Shown here piece by piece: positions 56,503 through 64,000 of a stretch of DNA of 64,000 nt (within the stretch, counting starts at the first letter, position 1; the number at the start of each line of letters is the position of its first letter). The notes beneath the pieces are model-generated. The model was not told where the DNA came from, did not search any database, and saw only the letters and a list, made by a program, of their open reading frames with translations. This stretch comes from Cryobacterium sp. PAMC25264 (GTDB lineage: Bacteria; Actinomycetota; Actinomycetes; Actinomycetales; Microbacteriaceae): the NCBI RefSeq assembly GCF_019443325.1, contig NZ_CP080383.1, positions 3,658,001 to 3,722,000 of the forward strand, given 5' to 3'. The position numbers and the translations under genes are program-made.

Positions 56503-59359
56503 GGTACCGGCTGCCGCGTGTCGCGTCGGCCCTTGTTCCGGCGAGCGTTCCGCCGAGCGGCCTCCCCGGGCTCGAGGCGGCCTGGTCCCGCATCGTGGAT
56601 GTGCGCGAGAGCGGCCTCGACAACGGTCTCGCCGGCGGCCCTACCGGGGACAGCCACGCCTGGCACCTGCTCGACAATGGGGAGCGGCTGGCCGAACTGG
56701 GCCTCGAGCCGGTCGGCACGGTGCTCTGCGTGCACGGCAACCCCACCTGGTCCTATCTCTGGCGTGACCTGGTGGCGCAGGCCACGGCATCCGCAGCCGC
56801 CGGCGGAGAGGCCTGGCGGGTTATCGCGGTCGACCAGCTCGACATGGGCTACTCCGAACGCACCGGCGTCGCCCGGCCGCTGGCCCGACGGGTGCAAGAC
56901 CTCGACGACCTCACCCGCACCCTCGCCCTCACAGGCCCCGTCGTCACCTTCGGGCACGACTGGGGCGGCGTCGTCTCCCTCGGCTGGGCAGTCGACCATC
57001 CGGAGCTGCTGGCCGGCGTGATGCTGCTGAACACCGCAATCCACCAGAGCGAGACCGAGGCGATCCCCGCCCCGCTGCGCCTCGCCCTGGCCCGGGGGAT
57101 GCTCAGTGCAGGCACCGTGCTCACCCCGGCGTTCCTGGACACCACCCTGGCCCTCGGGCACCCGGCCCTGCCCGCTGCTGTGAAGAACGCCTACCGGGCG
57201 CCCTACCGCGGCCCCGCGCGACGCGGCGGCATCGGCGGATTCGTCGCCGACATCCCCGTGGACGCCGGGCACGACAGCTATGCCGAGCTCGACCGCATCG
57301 CCGAGGCCCTGCGGCAGCTCACCGTGCCCGCCCTCATGCTCTGGGGCCCGCGAGACCCGATCTTCAGCGACCGCTACCTCGACGACCTCATCGACCGGCT
57401 GCCGCACGCCGACGTTCACCGCTTCGAAGGTGCCGGGCACCTCATCGCCGAGGACGTCGACTACGCCGGAGCGGCACTGACCTGGCTCCGGACATCCGCG
57501 CCGGTTGCGCCGGTTGCGCCGGTCGTGCCTGTCTCGTCGGTCGTGCCTGTCCCGTCGGTCGAGCCTGTCTCGTCGGTCGAGCCTGTCGAGACCCCGCTTG
57601 CGCAGAACGACTCGCCGGGTCTCGACAAGCTCGACCAGCGTGTAGGGCTCGACCAGCGTATGGGGCTCGACGAGCGTGTGGGGCTCGACGAGGGCACGGC
57701 GCCCGACTACCGTCCGCTCTGGCACTACCTCGACGAACTTCACGACAGCGACGAGACCGCGCTCATCGACATGGCCCCCACCGGCGGCCACGGCCCCCGC
57801 GTGGTCAGCTGGCGACTACTCTCCCTCCGGGTGCGCCAGATAGCAGCCGGCCTGCACCAGGTGGGCGTGCGCCGCGGCGACCGTGTCTCACTACTCGTGC
57901 CGCCCAGCGCCGACCTCACCGCCGTGCTCTACGCCTGTGTCCGGCTCGGTGCCGTCGTCGTCGTGGCCGACGCCGGCCTCGGCCTCACCGGCCTCACCCG
58001 GGCCGTTCGCGGTGCCCGCCCCGACCACGTCATCGGCGCGCTGCCCGGCTTGATGGCCGCCCGCGCGCTCCGCTGGCCCGGCCAGAAGATCTCGACCAGC
58101 CGGCTCCCGACCGTCAGCCGCCGTGCCCTCGGCGTCTCCTACGCCCTCGCGGACCTCATCTCGCTGGGCCGTGACGAGGAGCTCCCCGAGCAGCCTCAGG
58201 CCGACGACGTGGCCGCGGTGCTCTTCACCTCCGGCTCGACCGGGCCGGCGAAGGGCGTGGTCTACACGCACGGCCAGCTCTCCGCCGTGAGCCAGGCGCT
58301 GAACGGCCAATACGGCGTGGGTCGCGGCACCGGCCTGGTGGCCGGCTTCGCGCCGTTCGCCCTGCTCGGTCCGGCCCTCGGGGCCCGGTCGGTGACGCCC
58401 GACATGGACGTCACCGCGCCCAAGACCCTCACCGCCACCGCCGTGGCCGCCGCGGTGGCCGCCATCGACGCCACCGTCGTGTTCCTCTCCCCGGCCGCGC
58501 TGGCGAACGTCGTGGCTACCCAGGCGGCCCTCACCGGCGCCGACCGCGACGCGCTGGCCGGTGTGCGCAGCTTCCTCTCCGCCGGCGCCCCCGTGTCGGA
58601 GCCGCTCCTCGCCTCGGCCGCGGCGCTCATGCCTGGAGCCACGGCCCACACTCCCTACGGCATGACCGAGGGCCTGTTGATGACCGACATCACCCTCGAC
58701 GGTATCCGTGAGGCCGCCCGCGACGACGTCGCACGCCGGCCAGGTGGCGTGTGCGTCGGCCGACCCACCGCCACCACCCGGGTGCGCATCAGCGCCCTCG
58801 ACGAGACCGGGCCGCTGTCGGCGAGATCTCCGAAACTCCGCAGGTCACCGGGGAGATCGTGGTCTCCGCCCCGCACGTGAAGGACCACTACGACAGGCTC
58901 TGGCTCACCGACCTCGCCGCCACCCGTTCCGTGGCAGCCGGCGAACGCTGGCACCGCACGGGAGACGTGGGCCACCTCGACTCCGCCGGACGGCTCTGGG
59001 TCGAGGGCCGCCTGCCGCACGTCATCACCACCGCGCACGGCGTCGTTACCCCGGTCGGACCGGAGCTGGCGGTGTCGGCGCTGACCGATGTGAGCCGCGC
59101 CGCGGCCGTGGGAGTCGGCCCGGCCGGCAGCCAGCAGGTCGTCATCGTCGTCGAGACCGTCCCTGCCGCCGCCCGTGTCGGCCTGGCCGGACCCGGTCTC
59201 GCGGAGGACGTGCGGATGGTCGCCGGCCAGCCCATCGCGGCCGTTCTCGTGGTGCCGCACTTGCCCACCGACATCCGCCACAACTCGAAGATCGACCGCA
59301 CCCGCCTGGCCGGCTGGGCGCAGGGAATCCTCACGGGTGCCAGGCTGACCCAGCCATGA
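56499..59359 (+). pseudogene. oleBC: OleBC fusion (beta-lactone decarboxylase + beta-lactone synthetase), frameshifted
   Basis: The fused gene covers two activities known in actinobacterial ole clusters. Residues about 1-330 are the OleB alpha/beta hydrolase of the haloalkane-dehalogenase type: CVHGNPTWSYLWR, nucleophile Asp154 in GHDWGG, GAGHLIAED. A long repetitive linker follows (about 335-405), then the OleC AMP-forming synthetase with FTSGSTGPAKG, PYGMTEG and, after the break, HRTGDVGHLD. At about 58810 the frame changes; GGGG seems reduced to GGG (DETG then AAVGEIS in the next frame). With one base restored the protein has about 953 residues. Either a sequence error or a real loss of OleC activity. 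It is followed by oleD with an ATGA overlap. Confidence 0.85.
57521..57694. repeat. 18-bp REP-like tandem units within the oleBC linker
   Basis: Four 18-bp units GGTCGWGCCTGTCYCGTC (57521-57592) are followed after 24 bp by GGTCTCGACAAGCTCGACCA (57618-57637) and three 18-bp units of the GGGCTCGACSAGCG type (57641-57694). The second set is in inverted orientation to the first. As 18 is a multiple of three, the frame is kept and hexapeptide repeats result (VVPVSS, VEPVSS; RVGLDQ, RMGLDE, RVGLDE). They belong to the same family as the intergenic copies elsewhere in the window. Confidence 0.85.
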
Positions 59360-60342
59360 GGGTCCTGGTCACCGGGGCCAGCGGCTTCCTCGGCCGTGCC
59401 GTCGCGGCCGCGATCGTGGCCGCCGGCCACGAGGTGCGATGCTTCCAGCGTCGGCCCAGCGGTGTGACCGGCGCCACGGATGCCTTGGGCTCGATCACCG
59501 AGCCATCGGACGTGGCTGCCGCGGTAGCCGGCGTCGACGCCATCGTGCACCTGGCCGCGAAGGTCTCGCTGGCCGGCTCGCACGCCGAGTTCGACGCCGT
59601 CAACGTGGACGGCACCCGCAGCCTGATCGCCGCGGCCCGCGCCTCGGGCGTGCAACGCATGGTGTTCGTGTCATCGCCGTCGGTCGCGCACTCCGGCAGC
59701 TCCATCACGGGCGACGATGCACTGCCCGCCGACCCCGAGCACGCCCGTGGTGACTACGCGCGCACCAAGGCCGCCGCGGAGCTGCTGGCGCTCGCCGCCG
59801 ACTCCGAAGACCTGCGGGTCGTGGTGGTGCGGCCCCACCTCGTCTGGGGCCCCGGCGACACCCAGCTGATCGCCCGCATTGTGGAGCGTGCCCGCGCCGG
59901 CCGGCTGCCGATACTCGGCCACGGTGCCGCCCTGATCGACTCCACCTACATCGACAACGCCGCCGACGCCATCGCCGCCGCCCTCGAGCGAGTGGATGCC
60001 GTGCACGGCAACGCCTATGTGATCACCAACGGCGAGCCCCGGCCGGTGGCCGAGTTGCTGGCCGGCATCTGCCAGGCGGCCGGCGTGGCCACGCCCGCCT
60101 GGAGCGTTCCGGCCGGTGTCGCCCGCGCGGCCGGATCCGTCATTGAGGCCGCGTGGCGGGTGTTCCCCGGCGCCGACGAGCCGCCGATGACCCGGTTCCT
60201 GGCCGAGCAGCTGTCCACGGCGCACTGGTTCGATCAGCGCCGCACCCGCGCCGACCTCCGCTGGACGCCCGCGGTCACCCTCGACGAGGGCCTGGCCCGA
60301 CTGGCCGCCTCCTACGCATCCGCGGCCCCGCCCGAAGCCTGA
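59356..60342 (+). CDS. oleD: OleD, NAD(P)-dependent 2-alkyl-3-ketoalkanoate reductase
   Basis: A 328-residue extended short-chain dehydrogenase. The N-terminal motif MRVLVTGASGFLGRAV and the catalytic YARTKAAAE (Tyr-x3-Lys) are present. In the ole pathway OleD reduces the beta-keto acid from OleA to the beta-hydroxy acid that OleC closes to a lactone. ATG 59356 overlaps the oleBC stop. It ends the cluster; a double hairpin region follows. Confidence 0.9.
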   Translation: MRVLVTGASGFLGRAVAAAIVAAGHEVRCFQRRPSGVTGATDALGSITEPSDVAAAVAGVDAIVHLAAKVSLAGSHAEFDAVNVDGTRSLIAAARASGVQRMVFVSSPSVAHSGSSITGDDALPADPEHARGDYARTKAAAELLALAADSEDLRVVVVRPHLVWGPGDTQLIARIVERARAGRLPILGHGAALIDSTYIDNAADAIAAALERVDAVHGNAYVITNGEPRPVAELLAGICQAAGVATPAWSVPAGVARAAGSVIEAAWRVFPGADEPPMTRFLAEQLSTAHWFDQRRTRADLRWTPAVTLDEGLARLAASYASAAPPEA

Positions 60343-60384
60343 CGCCCGCCCGCCGCACCGCCCGCCCTGCGCCGCCCGCCCGTG

Positions 60385-60511
60385 ACTTGCCAGTTGAGGC
60401 CGCTATTTGTGCGCGGAAGGGGCCTCAAATGCCATGTCGCGGGGGAGGGCGGCGGCGAGTTGCCAGTTGGAGCCCATTGCGGCCCGTCGAGTGGGCCTCA
60501 AGTGTCTTGTC
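60385..60511. repeat. Tandem pair of imperfect hairpins after oleD
   Basis: The first hairpin pairs ACTTGCCAGTTGAGGCC (60385-60401) with 60421-60437 at 13 of 17 positions. The second, at about 60458-60511, repeats TTGCCAGTTG and GGGCCTCAA and is a degenerate copy. The 299 bp between oleD and the next gene hold no gene; this structure may serve as terminator for the ole operon. Confidence 0.65.
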
Positions 60512-60641
60512 AGAGGCGGGAGGGCCCGGAAATGCACCAACGGAGCACGTCACGAGCGCGCCCCGACCCAGTTTGGGATGCGTACGCGCTGGCTGCCCGG
60601 GCACGCTTGCTGCCCGAGCGGGTGGGCGGCATACTCGGGCT

Positions 60642-61082
60642 ATGGAATTTCGAACCGTGATCGAGCAATCCGGTGCCACCGCAACCGGCATTCCGGTTCC
60701 CGACGACGTGGTCGCGTCGCTCGGCCCTGGCAAGCGGCACGCCATCACCGTCACGGTCAACGGGCACAGCTACCGAAGCTCGGTCGCGCCCTACCGGGGC
60801 AAGTACATGATCGCCCTGAGCGCTGACAACCGCGACAAGGCCGGTGTGGTGGGCGGCGACGAGGTGGAGGTCACCATCGAGCTCGACGACCAACCGCGCA
60901 CCGTTGAGGAACCGGCAGCTCTCACCGCCGCGCTCGCCGCGGACCCGGCCGCCCGCACGGCTTTCGACGGGCTCTCATACTCCAACCAGCGCCGGCACGT
61001 GCTGGCGATTGACGGCGCCAAGACCGAAGCCACCCGGCAGAGGAGCCTCGACGCCGTGCTCTCGGAGCTGCGCGGGGCCTGA
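60642..61082 (+). CDS. DUF1905/YdeI-type protein
   Basis: A 146-residue two-part protein. Residues about 1-80 fit DUF1905 (FRTVIEQSGATATGIPVPDDV; VNGHSYRSSVAPYRGKYMI; GVVGGDEVEVTIELD), and about 95-146 the OmpdA/YdeI-like helical domain (FDGLSYSNQRRHVLAIDGAK). YdeI is linked to resistance to cationic peptides in some enterobacteria, but the role here is unknown. The ATG has no ribosome binding site, so the mRNA may be leaderless. Confidence 0.85.
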   Translation: MEFRTVIEQSGATATGIPVPDDVVASLGPGKRHAITVTVNGHSYRSSVAPYRGKYMIALSADNRDKAGVVGGDEVEVTIELDDQPRTVEEPAALTAALAADPAARTAFDGLSYSNQRRHVLAIDGAKTEATRQRSLDAVLSELRGA

Positions 61083-61107
61083 CGCGGGTGTCTGACTGGG
61101 GGCAGCC

Positions 61108-61470
61108 TCAACCCGCCGCTCCGAGCGCCGCCCGCACGATCGCCAGCGCCTGGTCGGTGCCGACCCCGAGGGATTTTGCCCGTTCGGCGTAGGTGACCGC
61201 GGCCAGTTGCATCTGCCGCTGCGTCGCATCCCCTGTCGCAGCCACGAAGGAGCCGAGCCGCCCGCGGGTCTCGATCACCTCGTCCTGCTCCAGCGCACGG
61301 TAGCTGCGCGCCACCGTGTTCGGGGCCAGGCCCAGGTCCTCCGCCAGGCGGCGCACCGTGGGCAGCTTGTCGCCGGGCGTCAGGGCGCCGGTGCGCACGG
61401 CCTCGATGACCTGCATCCGGATCTGCTCGAAGGGCGGGGTGGTGGAGCTTGGGTCGATGAGCAGTCTCAT
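61108..61470 (-). CDS. GntR-family regulator, YtrA-like
   Basis: A 120-residue regulator with a winged HTH (about 10-75: FEQIRMQVIEAVRTGALTPG, KLPTVRRLAEDLGLAPNTVA, SYRALEQDEVIETRGRLGSF) and only a short helical tail, the YtrA layout. Such regulators usually control their own operon with a transporter or membrane protein. The ATG overlaps the upstream membrane protein stop as ATGA, which fits that pattern. Confidence 0.9.
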   Translation of the reverse strand: MRLLIDPSSTTPPFEQIRMQVIEAVRTGALTPGDKLPTVRRLAEDLGLAPNTVARSYRALEQDEVIETRGRLGSFVAATGDATQRQMQLAAVTYAERAKSLGVGTDQALAIVRAALGAAG

Positions 61471-62441
61471 GGCCGGGCCTGATCTGGCGAGGCAGTGACG
61501 GCCTGTGCCGAAGCCCGCAGCTGTGCCGCCACCGCGGGCCACAGTCGCGTGAGGTAGTGCGGAATCGGGTTCGCGAACGCCAACCACAGGGCTAACCAGA
61601 CGAGAGCCAGCGCGAAGACAAGGAGGGCCACCGAGGCGGCCAGGGAGATGATTCGCCCGGCGCCCTGTGCGTCGGCCGACGCGGCGCTCATGGTTTGCAA
61701 GACCGTAATGACGCTGCAGACCGCTCCGACCGCCGGTGCCTGCGCGAAGGCACGCAAGGTCAGGCTCCGAAGCGCGTCGGACCACGCCAGCTCTATGTCG
61801 TCCCTGGCCGGCTGCCCTGTCTGGAGGACGCGCATGGTCAGAATCCGGCCTGTCACCGCTGACGTGAGCGCGATGAGCCAGATCGCAGCACCGGGCCACC
61901 ACAGGGCCCCAAGGTCGGCGCCTGCGAAGGCTGCGTCCGGGTTTGCGAGGATCACAACGGCCATGCCGACCAGAGCGACGCCGCTGAAGCCGAGAAGCGC
62001 AGGGCCGCACCAGCGATCTACGGTGGAAAGGTAGTCCGCGCGCGTGGGCGTGGGGGTTCGAGCCAGGCGAGGACGATTGCCGAGTGAGACAAGTGCCGAT
62101 CTGGATTCCGCCACGGCAGCACCGAGCGCGGCGCCCAGGCCCGTGAGCACGACGAGCAGCAGGGGCGCGGAGGCGGCGCCGTCCGCCGTGACGGGCAGCG
62201 TCAGAAGCACGGCCGCGGCAACGATCAGCGCGATGACTGTGCCGATCAATATTGAGCGAGTACGGGCTCGGATGCGGGCGACCAAGACGGGTTCAACCTC
62301 GGGAGTGATTGCCAGTCCGGCTCGGCGAGCCGTCTCACGTAACGCGCGAGCGCTCACTTTCGTCGTGCGGAGAGCCAGCCAACCGAACACGATCAGCATC
62401 ACGCCACAGACGACAAGCACGGTGATCTTGTAGTAGTCCAC
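61467..62441 (-). CDS. Multi-pass hypothetical membrane protein
   Basis: A 324-residue protein with about seven hydrophobic helices, some tied by acidic loops. I do not recognise a family beyond a loose resemblance to permease-like proteins found with YtrA regulators. The GTG at 62441 is used because AGAGGA lies upstream. TTGTACCAAGCTAACAA at 62464-62480, just upstream, has TTGT/ACAA ends and could be the operator of the coupled GntR protein. Confidence 0.65.
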   Translation of the reverse strand: MDYYKITVLVVCGVMLIVFGWLALRTTKVSARALRETARRAGLAITPEVEPVLVARIRARTRSILIGTVIALIVAAAVLLTLPVTADGAASAPLLLVVLTGLGAALGAAVAESRSALVSLGNRPRLARTPTPTRADYLSTVDRWCGPALLGFSGVALVGMAVVILANPDAAFAGADLGALWWPGAAIWLIALTSAVTGRILTMRVLQTGQPARDDIELAWSDALRSLTLRAFAQAPAVGAVCSVITVLQTMSAASADAQGAGRIISLAASVALLVFALALVWLALWLAFANPIPHYLTRLWPAVAAQLRASAQAVTASPDQARP

Positions 62442-62511
62442 GGGATCCTCTTTTGTTTGACGTTTGTACCAAGCTAACAAGCCGGGTCAGAGGCGTCAAG
62501 GGCCCGTGGCG

Positions 62512-62949
62512 CTACTCCGCGCCGCGGTGGATCAGCCGGGTGAGCACTATCGCGCTGCGGGTGTGATCGACGTTGGGCGCCAGGCGCACCTTCTCCAGTG
62601 CAGCCTCGAGCCCCGGGATATCCCGGGCCCGGATGTGCACAATGGCATCGGCGCTGCCGGTCACCGTGCCGGCGTCCACGACCTCCGGAACACCGGAGAG
62701 GATGCGCAGTAGCTCGTCGGGAGCGACGGTTCCGCGGCAGAACAGCTCCACATAGGCCTCGGTGCTCATCCCGTCGATCGACGGATCGACCTGGATCGTG
62801 AAGCCGCGGATCACCTTGTCGGCGACGAGCTTGTCCACCCGGCGCTTGACGGCCGAGGCGGACAGCCCCACCACGGAGCCGATATCGCCGTAGCCGGCCC
62901 GCGCGTTCTGGCGGAGGAGGTCGAGAATGCCGCGATCGAGGTTGTCCAT
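62512..62949 (-). CDS. Lrp/AsnC-family regulator
   Basis: A 145-residue regulator with an N-terminal HTH (LDRGILDLLRQNARAGYGDI then GLSASAVKRRVDKLVADKVI at about 4-48) and a C-terminal RAM effector domain (about 65-140, with GTVTGSADAIVHIRARD). It is divergent from the dimethylargininase-type gene; such pairs suggest it controls amino-acid catabolism. The long dyad at 62980-63022, between the two starts, is the likely binding site. Confidence 0.92.
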   Translation of the reverse strand: MDNLDRGILDLLRQNARAGYGDIGSVVGLSASAVKRRVDKLVADKVIRGFTIQVDPSIDGMSTEAYVELFCRGTVAPDELLRILSGVPEVVDAGTVTGSADAIVHIRARDIPGLEAALEKVRLAPNVDHTRSAIVLTRLIHRGAE

Positions 62950-62979
62950 CCCTCGAGTCTACGCGTCGAACTTGCGCCC

Positions 62980-63022
62980 TTTCCCTGCGAAACGCGTGTT
63001 ACATGCGCGGATTCGCAGGAAA
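62980..63022. promoter_or_regulatory. Candidate Lrp operator in the divergent intergenic region
   Basis: TTTCCCTGCGAA (62980-62991) and TTCGCAGGAAA (63012-63022) form a dyad with only one extra base in the left arm, centres about 32 bp apart (three helical turns). It lies 31 bp upstream of the lrp start, on the shared side of both genes. Confidence 0.55.
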
Positions 63023-63169
63023 CGTCGATTCATGCTGTGTGAGACTGGAACCGGCGTCCCTGCATGACCGGTCCCACCGGTCGCGCCGGGCTCTCGAGAG
63101 CGACCTGGTCCGCCACCCACCCGCGTTCCGTCCAGGCCTGGCCGACGGACCGCCAACAGAGGAGCTCCC

Positions 63170-64000
63170 GTGTCACTTGATGTCGCATCCGCTACCCCGA
63201 ACGAGTCTGTGCTGCCCGCGCCTGTGACTCGCACGCCGGTCACCCGCACGATCCTGATGTGTAAGCCCGACTACTTCACCGTGGTCTACCGGATCAATCC
63301 GTGGATGGACCCGGCGCTGCCCACCGACACGAGCCTCGCCGTCGCCCAGTGGCAGACCCTGTACGACACCTACGTCGGCCTCGGCTTCGACGTGCACCTG
63401 ATCGACCCGATCGACGGGCTGCCCGACATGGTCTACGCGGCCAACGGAGGCTTCGTCATCGACGGCATCGCCTACGGCGCCAAGTTCACCTACCCCCAGC
63501 GGCAGCCCGAAGGCCCGGCCTATATGGACTGGTTCGGCGCCAACGGCTTCGACGTGCGCGAGCCCGTCGAGATCAACGAGGGCGAGGGTGACTTCCTGCT
63601 CGTCGGCGATGTGATCCTGGCCGGAACCGGATTCCGCAGTGCGTCGAACAGCCACGAAGAGGTCTCGGCCATTTACGGTCGCCCGGTGATCACCCTCAAG
63701 CTGGTCAACCCGAGTTTCTACCACCTCGACACCGCCGTGGCCGTGCTCGATGACACCAACATCGCCTACCTGCCCAGCGCCTTCGACGAGCCGAGCCTGG
63801 CGATCCTGCGCGAGCGCTTCCCCGATGCGATCATCGTCACCGAAGAGGATGCCGCCATCCTCGGCCTCAATTCCTACTCCGACGGGTACAACGTCGTGAT
63901 CGCCGCCCGGGCCAAGGACTTCGAACGTCAACTACGTGAACGCGGTTACAACCCGATCGGTGTGGACCTGTCCGAGTTGCTGCTCGGCGGCGGAGGCGTG
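63170..64000 (+). CDS. Dimethylarginine dimethylaminohydrolase-like protein, 3' end off window
   Basis: The 277 visible residues form a guanidino-group-modifying fold. After a non-conserved Pro/Ala/Thr tail of about 28 residues comes ILMCKPDYFTVVYRINPWMD, then DMVYAANGGFVIDG, AKFTYPQRQPEGPAYMDWF and EGEGDFLLVGDVILAGTGFR, typical of the DDAH/arginine deiminase family; the catalytic Cys should lie just past the edge. The protein probably splits methylarginine or a related guanidine. GTG 63170 follows GGAG at good spacing. The Lrp gene opposite suggests regulation by amino acids; an ornithine aminotransferase gene downstream would be usual but is outside. Confidence 0.82.
   Translation, partial: MSLDVASATPNESVLPAPVTRTPVTRTILMCKPDYFTVVYRINPWMDPALPTDTSLAVAQWQTLYDTYVGLGFDVHLIDPIDGLPDMVYAANGGFVIDGIAYGAKFTYPQRQPEGPAYMDWFGANGFDVREPVEINEGEGDFLLVGDVILAGTGFRSASNSHEEVSAIYGRPVITLKLVNPSFYHLDTAVAVLDDTNIAYLPSAFDEPSLAILRERFPDAIIVTEEDAAILGLNSYSDGYNVVIAARAKDFERQLRERGYNPIGVDLSELLLGGGGV

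Noticed and set aside
57521..57694. Minisatellite unrelated to other repeats
   Set aside because: The units contain the same GGTCTCGACAAGCTCGACCA core as the intergenic copies, so a shared family is more likely.

Overview
The window comes from a high-GC Gram-positive actinobacterium, most likely a Microbacteriaceae member close to Cryobacterium or Leifsonia. The evidence is the high-GC coding bias, frequent GTG and TTG starts, 4-bp ATGA/GTGA gene overlaps, a 16S-23S-5S operon of actinobacterial type without spacer tRNAs, the coproporphyrin-dependent heme pathway with HemQ, and an oleA-oleBC-oleD olefin cluster of the fused type known from Micrococcus. The genus is an inference; the 16S gene at 41574-43097 would settle it.

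Layout. 1-8.8 kb: a membrane-stress-type gene pair running off the left edge, a DUF4287 protein, a Nudix hydrolase coupled to a shikimate-dehydrogenase-like protein, the pyruvate/peptide transporter pair cstA-ybdD, a Tat-type lipoprotein deacetylase, and glyS. 8.9-21.7 kb: a complete heme cluster. hemA (with a coupled alcohol dehydrogenase) lies divergent from hemE-hemY, followed by a YtxH/holin-like/DUF3618 membrane trio with its own terminator, then hemQ-hemH-hemC-hemD and hemB-hemL. Together these cover every step from glutamyl-tRNA to heme by the coproporphyrin route; hemY carries a one-base frameshift. 21.8-24.7 kb: an IS3-family and an IS256-family element lying end to end. 24.9-41 kb: mixed housekeeping and hypothetical genes (PH-like/KPA-tail protein, XRE-cupin regulator, dienelactone hydrolase, quinone oxidoreductase, ABC exporter, cysteine-desulfurase-like enzyme, LssY_C membrane protein, MFS exporter, TrhO, PEBP protein, esterase, nucleoside phosphorylase, thioesterase, SRPBCC protein, PYROXD2-like oxidoreductase). 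41.1-47 kb: an rRNA operon with promoter, two processing stems and terminator. 47-50 kb: a REP-like repeat region interrupted by an intact IS21-family element. 50-64 kb: an adenine/adenosine deaminase coupled to PutA, a YrhK-like membrane protein, the ole cluster, a DUF1905 protein, a GntR-plus-membrane-protein operon, and an Lrp regulator divergent from a dimethylargininase-type gene cut by the right edge.

Most unusual points. (1) The OleB-OleC linker contains two inverted sets of 18-bp REP-like units that keep the reading frame; the same repeat family is scattered between genes elsewhere in the window. (2) hemY and oleBC each have a single missing base in a C or G run, which is either a sequence error or real inactivation. 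(3) Several long imperfect hairpins of similar size but unrelated sequence lie between genes. (4) Perfect or near-perfect dyads lie upstream of cstA and between lrp and the dimethylargininase gene. No wholly new multi-gene system is evident; the repeat family that has expanded into a protein-coding linker is the best candidate for something undescribed.
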